Made by a program: the position numbers and the translations under genes
Shown here: piece after piece, positions 8,884-17,648 of the stretch
How the letters are laid out: every line of letters starts with the position of its first letter
How positions within the stretch are numbered: position 1 is the stretch's first letter
Assembly (NCBI GenBank): GCA_015231595.1
Contig: JADGBH010000030.1
Location: 1 to 49,513 of the forward strand
Direction: 5' to 3'
DNA: 49,513 nt
Source of the DNA: Desulfobacterales bacterium
Lineage (GTDB): Bacteria; Desulfobacterota; Desulfobacteria; Desulfobacterales; JADGBH01
The notes under the pieces: model-generated
Databases searched by the model: none
What the model saw: the letters and a program-made list of their open reading frames with translations, nothing else
Told to the model about the DNA's origin: nothing

Positions 8884-9480
8884 TTATTGCATAGACGTAA
8901 GCTTGTTATAATCAATTGTCTTAGCATAGTTAGTTAGGTCATCCTTTGTTACATCATTGCCAGTTATTGTTACAAGATATCGGTTTGCTACGACAATATT
9001 TATTTCGCCTTCTTTATTTGAAGAATCATATTTTACAATGGCTTTTTGACCACTTATACGCTCTAATTTCCCTTCATTAGATACCATAAAAGGATTAGAG
9101 AACATCATTAAAACTCCTTGCAACATTGGAGAATCAGTAACGATTTTTATATTAATCGTGCTTGAATCTTTTGTATATTCTTTTTCAATAGAAACTCCTC
9201 CTCCGAACATAGAGGATCCAGCTGCTTGAGATTTAGAATCGTTAGCTTGCCAGCCGCTTAATGGTTTTGGAAGAATAACTTCTAAACTTTCACTTTTTTT
9301 CTGGCGTATAAGCTGTGCGGCATAATCAAGATTATTTACTGCTGAAGCATAATCTCCTTTTTTATAATTTTGAAGAGCTTCATTAATTACATCTGTTACT
9401 TCATCAGCGATAGCGAATGAAGTAATCGATATAAATGATAAAAACAAGATAATAACTACGCTTTTTAATACTTTTTCCAT
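8884..9480 (-). CDS. exported protein of unknown function
   Basis: The 198 residues begin with a clear Sec signal peptide (hydrophobic core about 8-24, likely cleavage after the Ala-rich FAIA at about residue 25). A short helical segment resembling one TPR-like unit (NYKKGDYASAVNNLDYAAQL) and a beta-rich remainder follow. AAGGAG precedes the ATG. It opens the minus-strand run that continues with thiL and thiD. I do not recognise the family. A periplasmic location is the only supported inference. Confidence 0.8.
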   Translation of the reverse strand: MEKVLKSVVIILFLSFISITSFAIADEVTDVINEALQNYKKGDYASAVNNLDYAAQLIRQKKSESLEVILPKPLSGWQANDSKSQAAGSSMFGGGVSIEKEYTKDSSTINIKIVTDSPMLQGVLMMFSNPFMVSNEGKLERISGQKAIVKYDSSNKEGEINIVVANRYLVTITGNDVTKDDLTNYAKTIDYNKLTSMQ

Positions 9481-9606
9481 GTTGAACTCCTTTTTAATAA
9501 TTTAGAATTTTAGTAAACTTCAAATAAGTTGATTTAGAATATTTTATTAAGTATAAAAAGAAAAAATAATTTTCAACAAAAATAAATATAAACAAAAGGG
9601 GGAAAC

Positions 9607-9861
9607 ATGAGTGAAAGACTAAAATCGTATGTAATATGGCTTGTAATTGGAGGTATTGTATATTTTTTTTTGAGTCAACATATTTTCTTGTTTGGGAAAA
9701 ACGTAAAACTTTTGAAGAAATCAAGATTAACTTTTGAAAATACATTTATTAATGTTGATGAGGATAATGCAAGAGAAGTGGGAAAAATTGAAGTGTTGCG
9801 GTTAGATGGAATTAATGAGTTATATATAGAAATGGGCTATGAAAAATATATAACAGAGTAA
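9607..9861 (+). CDS. small single-pass membrane protein, unknown function
   Basis: The 84 residues have one transmembrane helix near the N-terminus (about 8-30, VIWLVIGGIVYFFLS) and a charged C-terminal part probably on the far side of the membrane. AGGGGGAA precedes the ATG at a good distance. It is 125 nt upstream of the AOR-family gene on the same strand, but a hairpin lies between them. No family is recognised. Confidence 0.65.
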   Translation: MSERLKSYVIWLVIGGIVYFFLSQHIFLFGKNVKLLKKSRLTFENTFINVDEDNAREVGKIEVLRLDGINELYIEMGYEKYITE

Positions 9862-9870
9862 AACAACTGT

Positions 9871-9894
9871 TTTTAGCTTGAATGTTAGCTAAAA
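9871..9894 (+). terminator. possible terminator of the small membrane protein gene
   Basis: TTTTAGCT (9871-9878) and AGCTAAAA (9887-9894) form an 8-bp stem with an 8-nt loop, followed by TTTATT. It starts 10 nt after the stop codon. The stem is AT-rich and the U-tract poor, so attenuation is as likely as full termination. Confidence 0.4.
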
Positions 9895-9986
9895 TTTATT
9901 CTGATTCAGTTAAGAAACTTGATAATTTATTGACTGGTGAATAATTAACCAAAATAATTAACAGAAAAGTAAGGATACGTGACTAC

Positions 9987-11864
9987 ATGGATACTTATAT
10001 AAAGGTTTTATTTGTTCATACAGAAACTGGTTTTTATAGAATGAACCGTTATAAAGTAGGAGCTTTTTTTGGCCCAGTTGATTTAGGCCTTCATTTATCT
10101 GGAAAGTATAAAAGCTTAAATATAGGAGCAGGCTTGTTAGCTGGTTCAATTTTTCCAGGTTCTAATCGTTTGATTTTTAATGGATTTTCTCCTTGCTGGG
10201 GAGGCTTTTATATATCGTCGATGGGTGGAGCTGCTCTTGTTTTTGATAATCTCGGTATAAATATGCTTTCAATAGTCGGTAAATGTTCTGTTCCATCAGT
10301 GCTATACCTTAATCGAATACATGGAGAAGAAATTCAAGTGGAAGTTTGTCCAGTTGATATAAATAAACTATGGAGAGAGGGTAGGGGAGGGATGTATTCT
10401 GTAATGGACTACACTTTAAATAGGTTTGTCCACGAATTTACAACTGATCCACGAATACTTGCTATAGGTCCTGCATCTGCATCTACAGATTTTGGAGCAA
10501 TAGCATCAGCTCCTATCAATAACGGTAAACTTAGTTTTGTTGATACTTGGGCTGGGAGAGGCGGATTTGGAAGCAAGCTTTTACAAGAGCACGGCATAGT
10601 TTCGATTATATATGGAGGCACTTTTATTGACGAAGATTTTAGGGATAGAAAAGTTGCTGATCAGTGGTTTATTAATAAATATCAAAAGAAACTCGCTGCA
10701 AAAGATATTGAAGCTACTGCTAAATACAGGTTTGAACCTAAATTTGAGACAGGTGGAACCTTCGGAGTAAATTATGCTACCCTCGCAGGTAGAATGATTT
10801 CTTTTAACTATAGAAGTATTTATATGGAAGAAGATGAAAGAATTAATATACATAAAAAATTTGTTTTAGATCATTATTTAAAACAATTTAATGAAGAAAC
10901 AATACAAACTAAGCAGCAAAAAACCTGTGGTGAGCCTTGCGCGGCTGTATGTAAAAAAATGAAAGATAATTATAAAAAGGATTATGAGCCTTATCAAACG
11001 ATGGGACCTCTTTCGGGAATTTTTGACCAGCGTGCAGCGGAAAAGCTTAACCATCATGCTGATATGAACGGTTTTGACGCAATATCAATAGGCGGTGTTA
11101 TTTCGTGGCTTATGGAATGCCTCCATGAAAAGCTTATAACTACTGATGAAATAGGGATACCAAATAATTATCCGGTTTTTAGTCCGGAAGGTTTTAGTAT
11201 AGTATCAGATTCCATGCATAATGCTGAAATAGGAGTTTCTATTATTGATGCAATTATTGAAAAAAAAGGCTTGATGAACATGGAAGAGGGTGCAAGAAAG
11301 TTCTGTAGGCATCTTTCAAGGCAAAAAGGAAAAAAAGTTTTGGATTCATTCGTCTATACTGCATATGCACGTAAAGGTTGGATGGTTCCAAACCAATATT
11401 GGACACCAGGTACTCTTTCTCCGATGGCGATAATGGGAAAATATTATATGAATTATGGTAACGAATTTTTTCCGCCAAGGGAGCTTGGAAGAAAAAATGC
11501 CGAGCGTATGAAAAAAGAACTAATAATGGATAATTTTGGAATTTGTCGATTTCATAGAATGTGGGCTGAAGAAATGATACCTGAAGTAGTTGATTCTCTT
11601 TATGGATTAAGGGAAAAATTTATTGAAAATAATACAATAACTGCAAGCAGAATTACAAGTAGAAATTCTTCAATATTTTGGGAATCGGAAAGAAGTATTG
11701 ATTTAGTGTATTCGTTTTTAAAAAGAAGAAATATTGTTGAAAAAGATAATGACCCTGAACTTATAAAATGGATTCAGCTTTTTGAAAAAGATAAAAATGA
11801 GGCAGCATTAAGCTTTTGGTATGAGATTCATAAGGGAATACAAGAATCCCTGCGAGAGGTGTGA
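9987..11864 (+). CDS. aldehyde:ferredoxin oxidoreductase family protein
   Basis: AOR-family enzymes use a tungsto- or molybdopterin cofactor and one 4Fe-4S cluster to oxidize aldehydes (or related acyl substrates) with ferredoxin. The cofactor-binding N-terminal domain shows GPASASTDFGAIAS and WAGRGGFGSKLLQEHG. The C-terminal helical domains follow to 625 residues, the usual length. Cluster ligands appear as Cys314, Cys318, Cys322 (CGEPCAAVC) and Cys520 in NFGIC. The first spacing is three residues, not the two of the Pyrococcus enzyme, and CPxxC is lost. The ATG is about 10 nt after an AAGGA. A NUDIX gene starts directly after the stop. The substrate is unknown; this looks like a divergent subfamily. 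Confidence 0.88.
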   Translation: MDTYIKVLFVHTETGFYRMNRYKVGAFFGPVDLGLHLSGKYKSLNIGAGLLAGSIFPGSNRLIFNGFSPCWGGFYISSMGGAALVFDNLGINMLSIVGKCSVPSVLYLNRIHGEEIQVEVCPVDINKLWREGRGGMYSVMDYTLNRFVHEFTTDPRILAIGPASASTDFGAIASAPINNGKLSFVDTWAGRGGFGSKLLQEHGIVSIIYGGTFIDEDFRDRKVADQWFINKYQKKLAAKDIEATAKYRFEPKFETGGTFGVNYATLAGRMISFNYRSIYMEEDERINIHKKFVLDHYLKQFNEETIQTKQQKTCGEPCAAVCKKMKDNYKKDYEPYQTMGPLSGIFDQRAAEKLNHHADMNGFDAISIGGVISWLMECLHEKLITTDEIGIPNNYPVFSPEGFSIVSDSMHNAEIGVSIIDAIIEKKGLMNMEEGARKFCRHLSRQKGKKVLDSFVYTAYARKGWMVPNQYWTPGTLSPMAIMGKYYMNYGNEFFPPRELGRKNAERMKKELIMDNFGICRFHRMWAEEMIPEVVDSLYGLREKFIENNTITASRITSRNSSIFWESERSIDLVYSFLKRRNIVEKDNDPELIKWIQLFEKDKNEAALSFWYEIHKGIQESLREV

Positions 11865-12443
11865 ATGGATAAGATGGAAGAGAAAGTTCTTTGTATTAAA
11901 AGAGATGATTTACCAAAAGAATGGCTTATGTGCAAAGGCTATATACCGGATATAAATATATGTTATTTTGATAATTTTACCCCGTGGTTAATACAGAGAT
12001 CTGTGTGTGAAAATGATCCCCAATTTCAGCAGTTAATTCCATATTGCATAATTGAACGCGATAAAAAAATACTTGTATATGAACGTAAGGCAACAGAAAA
12101 AAGACTTCACGGACTTTTATCTTGTGGTATTGGAGGTCATATTTCAGAAGAAGATTATAGCGAAGACAAAAAGATAAGCGATATAATTTTGTATTCCCTT
12201 AAAAGAGAGCTTCTTGAAGAGATTCTTTATAAAGGTAATTCCCATCCTCATTTTCAAGGCTTAATAAATGAAGAAACTTCCCCAGTCGGGAAAGTTCATT
12301 TAGGCCTTGTATATGTTCTTGATGTTCATGATATTACACCTCAAGAAGAACTTTTTATGGCGAGATGGATGGATATTGACGAGATATACAGTCAAATAGA
12401 AACTTTTGAGCTATGGAGTCAATTAGCACTAAAACTTATATAG
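11865..12443 (+). CDS. NUDIX-family hydrolase (MutT-like phosphoesterase)
   Basis: The 192 residues contain a NUDIX box ending in RELLEE (Arg114-Glu119) preceded by GIGGHI. The box has a longer loop than the standard Gx5Ex7REUxEE spacing. The overall pattern (an N-terminal strand-rich part, then VYERKATEKRLHG) resembles the group annotated as predicted MutT-family phosphoesterases. Such enzymes cleave a nucleoside diphosphate linked to another moiety. The substrate cannot be read. Its ATG follows the AOR stop with no gap, so the two genes are translationally coupled. Confidence 0.82.
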   Translation: MDKMEEKVLCIKRDDLPKEWLMCKGYIPDINICYFDNFTPWLIQRSVCENDPQFQQLIPYCIIERDKKILVYERKATEKRLHGLLSCGIGGHISEEDYSEDKKISDIILYSLKRELLEEILYKGNSHPHFQGLINEETSPVGKVHLGLVYVLDVHDITPQEELFMARWMDIDEIYSQIETFELWSQLALKLI

Positions 12444-12472
12444 TCTTATTGATATAACTATTAATAAGACTA
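12441..12472. terminator. hairpin between convergent NUDIX and kinase genes
   Basis: TAGTCTTATT (12441-12450) and AATAAGACTA (12463-12472) are perfect 10-bp arms with a 12-nt loop, starting at the NUDIX stop codon. A second 8-bp hairpin lies at 12521-12544 (ATTATTGA/TCAATAAT). Both sit between convergent genes and could serve either strand, but U-tracts are short. Confidence 0.5.
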
Positions 12473-12474
12473 TT

Positions 12475-12506
12475 CTATGTCTAAGGCCGAAATTATTAAA
12501 TGTAGC
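12475..12506 (+). repeat. TAAGGCTAAAA-core repeat, copy B
   Basis: CTATGTCTAAGGCCGAAATT then ATTAAATGTAGC lies between the convergent NUDIX and kinase genes, after the NUDIX-stop hairpin. It is closest to the copy at 33753-33787 on the other strand. Confidence 0.6.
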
Positions 12507-12571
12507 ATCTTTAGTCTTATATTATTGACGATGTTATCAATAATGCAAGGCTTTTAGTTTAGGAAAGAAAA

Positions 12572-15500
12572 TTAAATAGCAATTCCGAGTTCATCTGCAA
12601 TTATTTTTACTTGTTCAGCAGCGAGTTCATAATCAAAATCTTCTATACATGCCTTTAACGAACTTGTTTTTTGAAAACCAATATGTGTCAACAAGTTAGT
12701 ATAATAAATTTTTATTTTTGAGGGGTCACTGTCTGTGAGAGCATTTATAAGGCATATAATAACTGGTTTAATTTTTTCAGTATCTATCTTTTCAATTGAA
12801 CTGTTAACTATATCTGGCTCTGGTTCTAAAAGGGTCTTTAGCGATGCCATTAATTGATTCATCTTATTCTCTAAGTTTTCAATCATTTTTGAATCAGGTT
12901 TTCTTTTAGACGAATCTTTACTTGTATTTTCTATTATTTCGGCGGCTATTTGAACTTCATTTGCTCTAATATTTGATGTACTGCCTTTAAGACTATGGGC
13001 TAATTCACGAAGATTCTCCCAATCCTTTTGCTGGAAAGTTGTTTTAATATTTTCCATTGAGGATTGATTATTTCTAAAGAAGCTTATTAAAATTTTTTTG
13101 AATGTTACATCATCAATTCCTAATGATTCTTTTGCATTTTGCATATCAATCCCCAATATATTTTCTGGAAGGATATGCTTTATTGATTTATCATTTTTAA
13201 CGATTTGAGCCTGTTTTTCTTGATTTATGTCCACCTTTTTTTTGTCTTTGATGAACTGTCCTAAGGTTTTAATCAATTTTTGCTGGTTGATAGGTTTAGT
13301 AACATATCCGTTCATTCCTGCATCTAAGCATTTTTCTTTGTCTCCCTTCATTGCATGGGCAGTCATTGCAATAATAGGAAGTTCTAAAAACCTAATATCT
13401 TTACGAATCAGTCTGGTAGCTTCATATCCGTCCATTTCTGGCATCTGCATATCCATTAAAACTGCATCATAGTCTTTTCTGTATACAGCATCAACCGCTT
13501 CTCTACCATTGTTGGCGATATCTACTATCATTTTGCCTTGGGACAGCACAGCAATGGCAATTTCCTGATTTGTTAGGTTATCTTCTGCCAAAAGTATTTG
13601 TCTACCTGCCAGAATATTCCTATCAAGGACATCTATTTTTTTGATCTTTTCTTTTAAATTCGTGTTGATTTGGTCACTAAACCCAAATGCCTTCATAATA
13701 GCTTCATACAGGGTATTTATGCTAACAGGTTTAGCAATATAAAAATTTACGCCAGAACTTATTGCTTCGTCTTCCTCATCAATCTTCCCAAAAGCACTCA
13801 CCATAATAATTGGAATTTGTAGCTGTAACTCTTTTCGAATTTTTTTCGTGGTCTCAATACCATTAATTCCAGGCATAAGCCAGTCTATGACGATAAAGTT
13901 GATTGAATTTACGGGTGATCTTATTTTTTTAAGATTATCCAAAGCCTCATTCCCCGAATAAATACATTCTGTTTTAAATCCTAATGCATTTAGATATTTT
14001 GATATAATTATCTGAGTCTCTTCACAATCATCAATAACTAATGCATTTAGATTTTTTATTTCAGGTGGGATTTTATATCTATCATCTTGATTCAATTGAT
14101 AGTTTAGGTCTACGGTAAAATAAAATGTTGTCCCTTTGCCCAACTCGCTTTCTGCCCACATATTCCCGTTCATAAGTTCAATCAATTTTTTGGAAATAGT
14201 CATCCCTAAACCAGTGCCGCCATACTTTCGAGATATTGATGCATCTGCCTGAGTAAAAGGTTCAAACAGATTTTCCAGATAAGATTGTTTTATACCGATA
14301 CCCGTATCTTTGACATAAAATTGGAGTTTTACCATATTTCCTTCTTTTTGAAGGTCTTTAACGCCAAAGAGAATATACCCTTTTTCAGTGAACTTGACTG
14401 CATTTCCTAAAAGATTGGTCAAAACTTGCTGTAGCCTTGTTTTATCACCAATTAATGAGATCGGAGTGCCTGGTTGAATGTCTATAATCAATTCTATCTG
14501 TTTATGCATTTCTAAAAGTTTTGCGCTAAACATATTTGAAAGATTATCAAATATTTCATTTAGATTAAAAGGTGTTTCCTCAAATATCATTTTTCCAGAC
14601 TCAATTTTGGAAAAATCTAAAATATCATTAATAATGCTCAATAAGGAATGCCCAGAAGATTGAATAATGGAAAGATATCTTTCTATCTTTGAGTCACTGT
14701 TTAAACCCAACGCAAGATCAGCCGCAGCAATTACTCCGTTCATAGGGGTTCTAATTTCATGACTCATATTTGCAAGGAACTCGCTTTTTGATTGAGCAGC
14801 TTTTATAGCTGTATCTTTGGCATATTTTAGTTGTTCATTAGCCATTCTGAGTTCAACCGTACGTTCGTATACTTGTTGTTCCACTTCTTTATAGGCATTA
14901 ATAAGTAATTCTTCAGCATATTTTTGATCTGTAATATCTTCTATAAGCCCTTCTATATGACTAATTTTATTGTCTTCATTCACTTCTTTTTGTATTTTGA
15001 TAGATCCCCACATAAGGGTTTTATCTTTTCGAATCAATCGAGTTTCATAATTTTTAATCGTTTTTTTTGTCGACAGTTTTCTTAACAGATCACTAAATTG
15101 TTTTGGATCGGCGAATAATTGAGTTTCAATCTCTGTGATACGCATCAATAATTCATCAGGGCTTCGATATCCCAGAATACGGGCCATCGCAGGATTCGCA
15201 CTTATAAATTTACCATCTGGCGTTATTTGAAATATTCCTTCTAAGGCCTTATTAAAGATATTACGATATTTTTTTTCGGAATTTACAAGAGCTTCATTTT
15301 TGAGTTTTAGCTTTTCCATGTAGGTGTGAAGCTTTTCTCTCGCAGATGTGAGCTTTTCTACCATTGAATTAAATGCCTCTTCTAAAACCTTGAGTTCAGT
15401 CCTGCCTTTAGTTTTAATATCGATTTTTACGTCATCAAGATTATCCAGTTCTAAACGCTCAGCCGCATCTGTAAGTATTTTCAATGGCCGGTTTAAAAGA

Positions 15501-16093
15501 GTTCTGGCGAAAATTAAAAAAATAATCCATAATGCTATAGTCTTTATGAAGGATGATAAAATAATAATAATGAAACCATACTGCACTTTTTTCCAGATAA
15601 CATTTGTACTTGAATAAAATGTCCCGCGCCCTTCGGTTGTTGTCTCTCCAAATTCATTGGTATATCTAATAGGAAATGAATAGTAAAAGATATCTGAAAA
15701 CATATGATTCGGTTTATAGGACGGTGTATCTTTGTTTGTAGCTATAGTGAGTTGCGTTCCTTTATTATTTATAACAGTGCCAATCATTACGATTTCTTTT
15801 CCGGTAGCATCTTCGATTTTTGCTCCGACAATGATAGGTATTTCCAAAAGGCCATCGATTGTTACTTGGACTTGCTGGATATTAAATTCCCAAAGAGCTC
15901 TGCCTAAACTGGCTTCAAAGGTCGGTTGTAAACCTTTAAGTTCGTTTAAAACAGTATGTTTTGTATTACGGTACTCTGCCGTCATATGAGCCAATGTTAA
16001 AGTCATTGCAATTAGTATATAAAGGCTAAATACTAACCTTAACAGTTTAGTGGAAATAGAATTTTTCAATGAAACTTTTGAATATTTTCCCAT
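12572..16093 (-). CDS. membrane-bound hybrid sensor histidine kinase with two receivers and Hpt
   Basis: This is a complete phosphorelay in one protein of 1173 residues. The order is TM1 (about 17-37), a periplasmic domain of about 130 residues, TM2 (about 172-197), HAMP, PAS (about 275-395), coiled coil, HisKA with His445 in MSHEIRTP, and HATPase_c (N-box QQVLTNLLGNAVKFT; G boxes DTGIG and GGTGLG). Receiver 1 has Asp737, receiver 2 has Asp881 and the C-terminal Hpt has His1033 in LAHSLKG. The phosphoryl route is His445 to Asp to His1033 and then presumably an external regulator; none is encoded nearby. The gene directly upstream encodes a periplasmic sugar-binding-type protein, 60 nt away, so that protein is the likely ligand-presenting partner. 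Confidence 0.95.
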   Translation of the reverse strand: MGKYSKVSLKNSISTKLLRLVFSLYILIAMTLTLAHMTAEYRNTKHTVLNELKGLQPTFEASLGRALWEFNIQQVQVTIDGLLEIPIIVGAKIEDATGKEIVMIGTVINNKGTQLTIATNKDTPSYKPNHMFSDIFYYSFPIRYTNEFGETTTEGRGTFYSSTNVIWKKVQYGFIIIILSSFIKTIALWIIFLIFARTLLNRPLKILTDAAERLELDNLDDVKIDIKTKGRTELKVLEEAFNSMVEKLTSAREKLHTYMEKLKLKNEALVNSEKKYRNIFNKALEGIFQITPDGKFISANPAMARILGYRSPDELLMRITEIETQLFADPKQFSDLLRKLSTKKTIKNYETRLIRKDKTLMWGSIKIQKEVNEDNKISHIEGLIEDITDQKYAEELLINAYKEVEQQVYERTVELRMANEQLKYAKDTAIKAAQSKSEFLANMSHEIRTPMNGVIAAADLALGLNSDSKIERYLSIIQSSGHSLLSIINDILDFSKIESGKMIFEETPFNLNEIFDNLSNMFSAKLLEMHKQIELIIDIQPGTPISLIGDKTRLQQVLTNLLGNAVKFTEKGYILFGVKDLQKEGNMVKLQFYVKDTGIGIKQSYLENLFEPFTQADASISRKYGGTGLGMTISKKLIELMNGNMWAESELGKGTTFYFTVDLNYQLNQDDRYKIPPEIKNLNALVIDDCEETQIIISKYLNALGFKTECIYSGNEALDNLKKIRSPVNSINFIVIDWLMPGINGIETTKKIRKELQLQIPIIMVSAFGKIDEEDEAISSGVNFYIAKPVSINTLYEAIMKAFGFSDQINTNLKEKIKKIDVLDRNILAGRQILLAEDNLTNQEIAIAVLSQGKMIVDIANNGREAVDAVYRKDYDAVLMDMQMPEMDGYEATRLIRKDIRFLELPIIAMTAHAMKGDKEKCLDAGMNGYVTKPINQQKLIKTLGQFIKDKKKVDINQEKQAQIVKNDKSIKHILPENILGIDMQNAKESLGIDDVTFKKILISFFRNNQSSMENIKTTFQQKDWENLRELAHSLKGSTSNIRANEVQIAAEIIENTSKDSSKRKPDSKMIENLENKMNQLMASLKTLLEPEPDIVNSSIEKIDTEKIKPVIICLINALTDSDPSKIKIYYTNLLTHIGFQKTSSLKACIEDFDYELAAEQVKIIADELGIAI

Positions 16094-16153
16094 AAGCTTT
16101 CTTTCATTTCAAAAAAGACAAAACCTCGCACACTATATTAAAATTTCAATTTA

Positions 16154-17275
16154 CTATAATTGTTTCAAAATTTCTTCTAAAGTAAAATTATATTTTTGAA
16201 TGGTAGGATTTATTTTTTTTGAAAATTTTGTAAAATCGACTTTTTCCCATTCATCATCTCCAAGTTTATTAAGAAATAATTCAATATTAGATTTAGTAAT
16301 TAGGTGCATTTGGGATTTCATCATCACTGATTCTTGAGCGAAATCAACACCATTAAAATAATCATAAAGTAAAACAACTGCCCAGGCGGCGTCAAGATAA
16401 TGCCCTCCAATTGTTATAGACATTTCGCCAGTTTTTATAGATTTCAAAGCGTCAACGTCCCAGTCTATACCGCCTATTATAATATCTTTGCCTACGGTAA
16501 GATTCATTTCTTTGCAACCAGCAATTGCACCTAAAGCCATGTTGTCGTTTGCTGACCAAACTACTTTAATCTGAGGGTATCGTTTTTTTAGCAGGAGAAA
16601 TTTTTCTTTAGCAGTATCAAAGCCCCAATCGCCAGGAATAACTCTAATTAAGTTTGCATCAGATCTTCCATTTAATGCTCGTTGTAAACCGATTCCCCTT
16701 TCTATGGAAGCGCCGTCAGAAAATATGCCATTAATACCAACCATTTGTACTTTGCCGGTTTCATCAATATTTCCTGTTTTTATTGCAGCATCAATTAGAT
16801 AATTAGCAAGATTAAATCCTGCTTCTTCATCACTTGGCATCATTTCTCCAATCCAGTATTTGTATTTTCCCCTGGGGAGGCCGGTCTTATTATGATCAAC
16901 GCCAGCATTGAATAAAAAGGCAGGTACTTTTGCGGCATCGGCGATTTGTATAAAACTTTCTCCGGCTTGTTTAAAACTTTGAAAAATTATGGCATCAACT
17001 TTATCTTGACCGCTAACTGCGTCTATAATTTGTTCTCGCATAGTTTCGCGACTGTTGTTCGCATGATATATTTTGATTTCTATATTAAAATCGTTACATG
17101 CTGCTCTAAAAAGTTTTTCTGCTTTAATCCAAAATGCATTTTGTAAATGTGGGGTAAAAAAACCTATCTTAATTTTTTTGGGCTGGGCATTTGCTATAGA
17201 TGTCAGCATTATAAAAGCTAATATTAAACCAATAATTTTTAATTTAAAAAAACGATTTACAAATGATATCTTCAT
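16154..17275 (-). CDS. periplasmic sugar-binding-type protein, probable kinase partner
   Basis: The 373 residues open with a signal peptide cut after ANA (Ala30). The mature part is a type I periplasmic binding fold: KIKIGFFTPHLQNAFW, the hinge-proximal DAIIFQSF, WSANDNMALGA and IGGIDWD motifs are typical of ribose/galactose/LuxP-like binders. GGGGGAG precedes the ATG. No permease or ATPase gene is near. The next gene is the hybrid kinase, so this protein probably binds a ligand in the periplasm and signals through the kinase, as LuxP does with LuxQ. The ligand is unknown and the partnership is inferred from position. Confidence 0.88.
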   Translation of the reverse strand: MKISFVNRFFKLKIIGLILAFIMLTSIANAQPKKIKIGFFTPHLQNAFWIKAEKLFRAACNDFNIEIKIYHANNSRETMREQIIDAVSGQDKVDAIIFQSFKQAGESFIQIADAAKVPAFLFNAGVDHNKTGLPRGKYKYWIGEMMPSDEEAGFNLANYLIDAAIKTGNIDETGKVQMVGINGIFSDGASIERGIGLQRALNGRSDANLIRVIPGDWGFDTAKEKFLLLKKRYPQIKVVWSANDNMALGAIAGCKEMNLTVGKDIIIGGIDWDVDALKSIKTGEMSITIGGHYLDAAWAVVLLYDYFNGVDFAQESVMMKSQMHLITKSNIELFLNKLGDDEWEKVDFTKFSKKINPTIQKYNFTLEEILKQL

Positions 17276-17398
17276 AGCTCCCCCCTATTTGTTAATAATA
17301 GCGAATTTGATAATTAATTATAAATGCTTAAAAATTAATAAATTAATGATGTGTTTTTGTAGCAAATGGAAAAAATATTATCAATACTTAATTAAATC

Positions 17399-17446
17399 TG
17401 CTAATCAGATAATCTATATTTTAAAATATAGATTATCTGATTAGCA
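17399..17446. repeat. 48-nt perfect palindrome
   Basis: Positions 17399-17422 are the exact reverse complement of 17423-17446, with no loop and no mismatch (starting TGCTAATCAGAT, ending ATCTGATTAGCA). It lies between divergent genes, so it is not an obvious terminator for either. It could be a cruciform-forming operator, a mobile-element scar or the terminator of an unseen small RNA. Confidence 0.9.
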
Positions 17447-17456
17447 AAAAATAAAT

Positions 17457-17510
17457 AACTGACATATAATTCGGATAATTAAGGCTAAAAATAGAAATAA
17501 TATGTCAGTT
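17457..17510. repeat. short element with terminal inverted repeats, deleted form
   Basis: The ends AACTGACATAT (17457-17467) and ATATGTCAGTT (17500-17510) are perfect inverted repeats. The interior holds AATTAAGGCTAAAAATAG. The reverse complement matches the element at 45704-45797 along its length except for a 31-nt gap lying between TTTTAG repeats. T residues follow on the right, so it could also act as a hairpin terminator. Confidence 0.75.
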
Positions 17511-17581
17511 TTTTTAATGATTTTGATTTGAATCATTGATTAAAATCATTACTATAGGAACGGAAATGTAAGATAAACAAA

Positions 17582-17609
17582 TTGACATAGAAATAAATTT
17601 TTGTATATG
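17582..17609 (+). promoter_or_regulatory. sigma-70-like promoter of the ygiQ-type gene
   Basis: A perfect TTGACA (17582-17587) is followed after 16 nt by TATATG (17604-17609), four of six to the -10 consensus. It is about 40 nt upstream of the ATG at 17649. Confidence 0.5.
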
Positions 17610-17648
17610 TTACTTTCAATTTAAATATTTAAAATATAAAAGGTATTA

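Larger units (their letters stand above)
17276..17648. other. divergent intergenic region rich in inverted repeats
   Basis: There is no gene in these 373 bases between divergent genes. They hold a 48-nt perfect palindrome (17399-17446), the terminal-inverted-repeat element at 17457-17510, a third inverted repeat AATGATTTT/AAAATCATT (17516-17524 and 17542-17550), and a promoter candidate for the ygiQ-type gene. Confidence 0.75.

Noticed and set aside
9494..9745. 83-codon minus-strand frame overlapping the small membrane protein
   Set aside because: Overlaps a plus-strand gene with a strong AGGGGG ribosome-binding site and a sensible membrane topology; composition is low-complexity.
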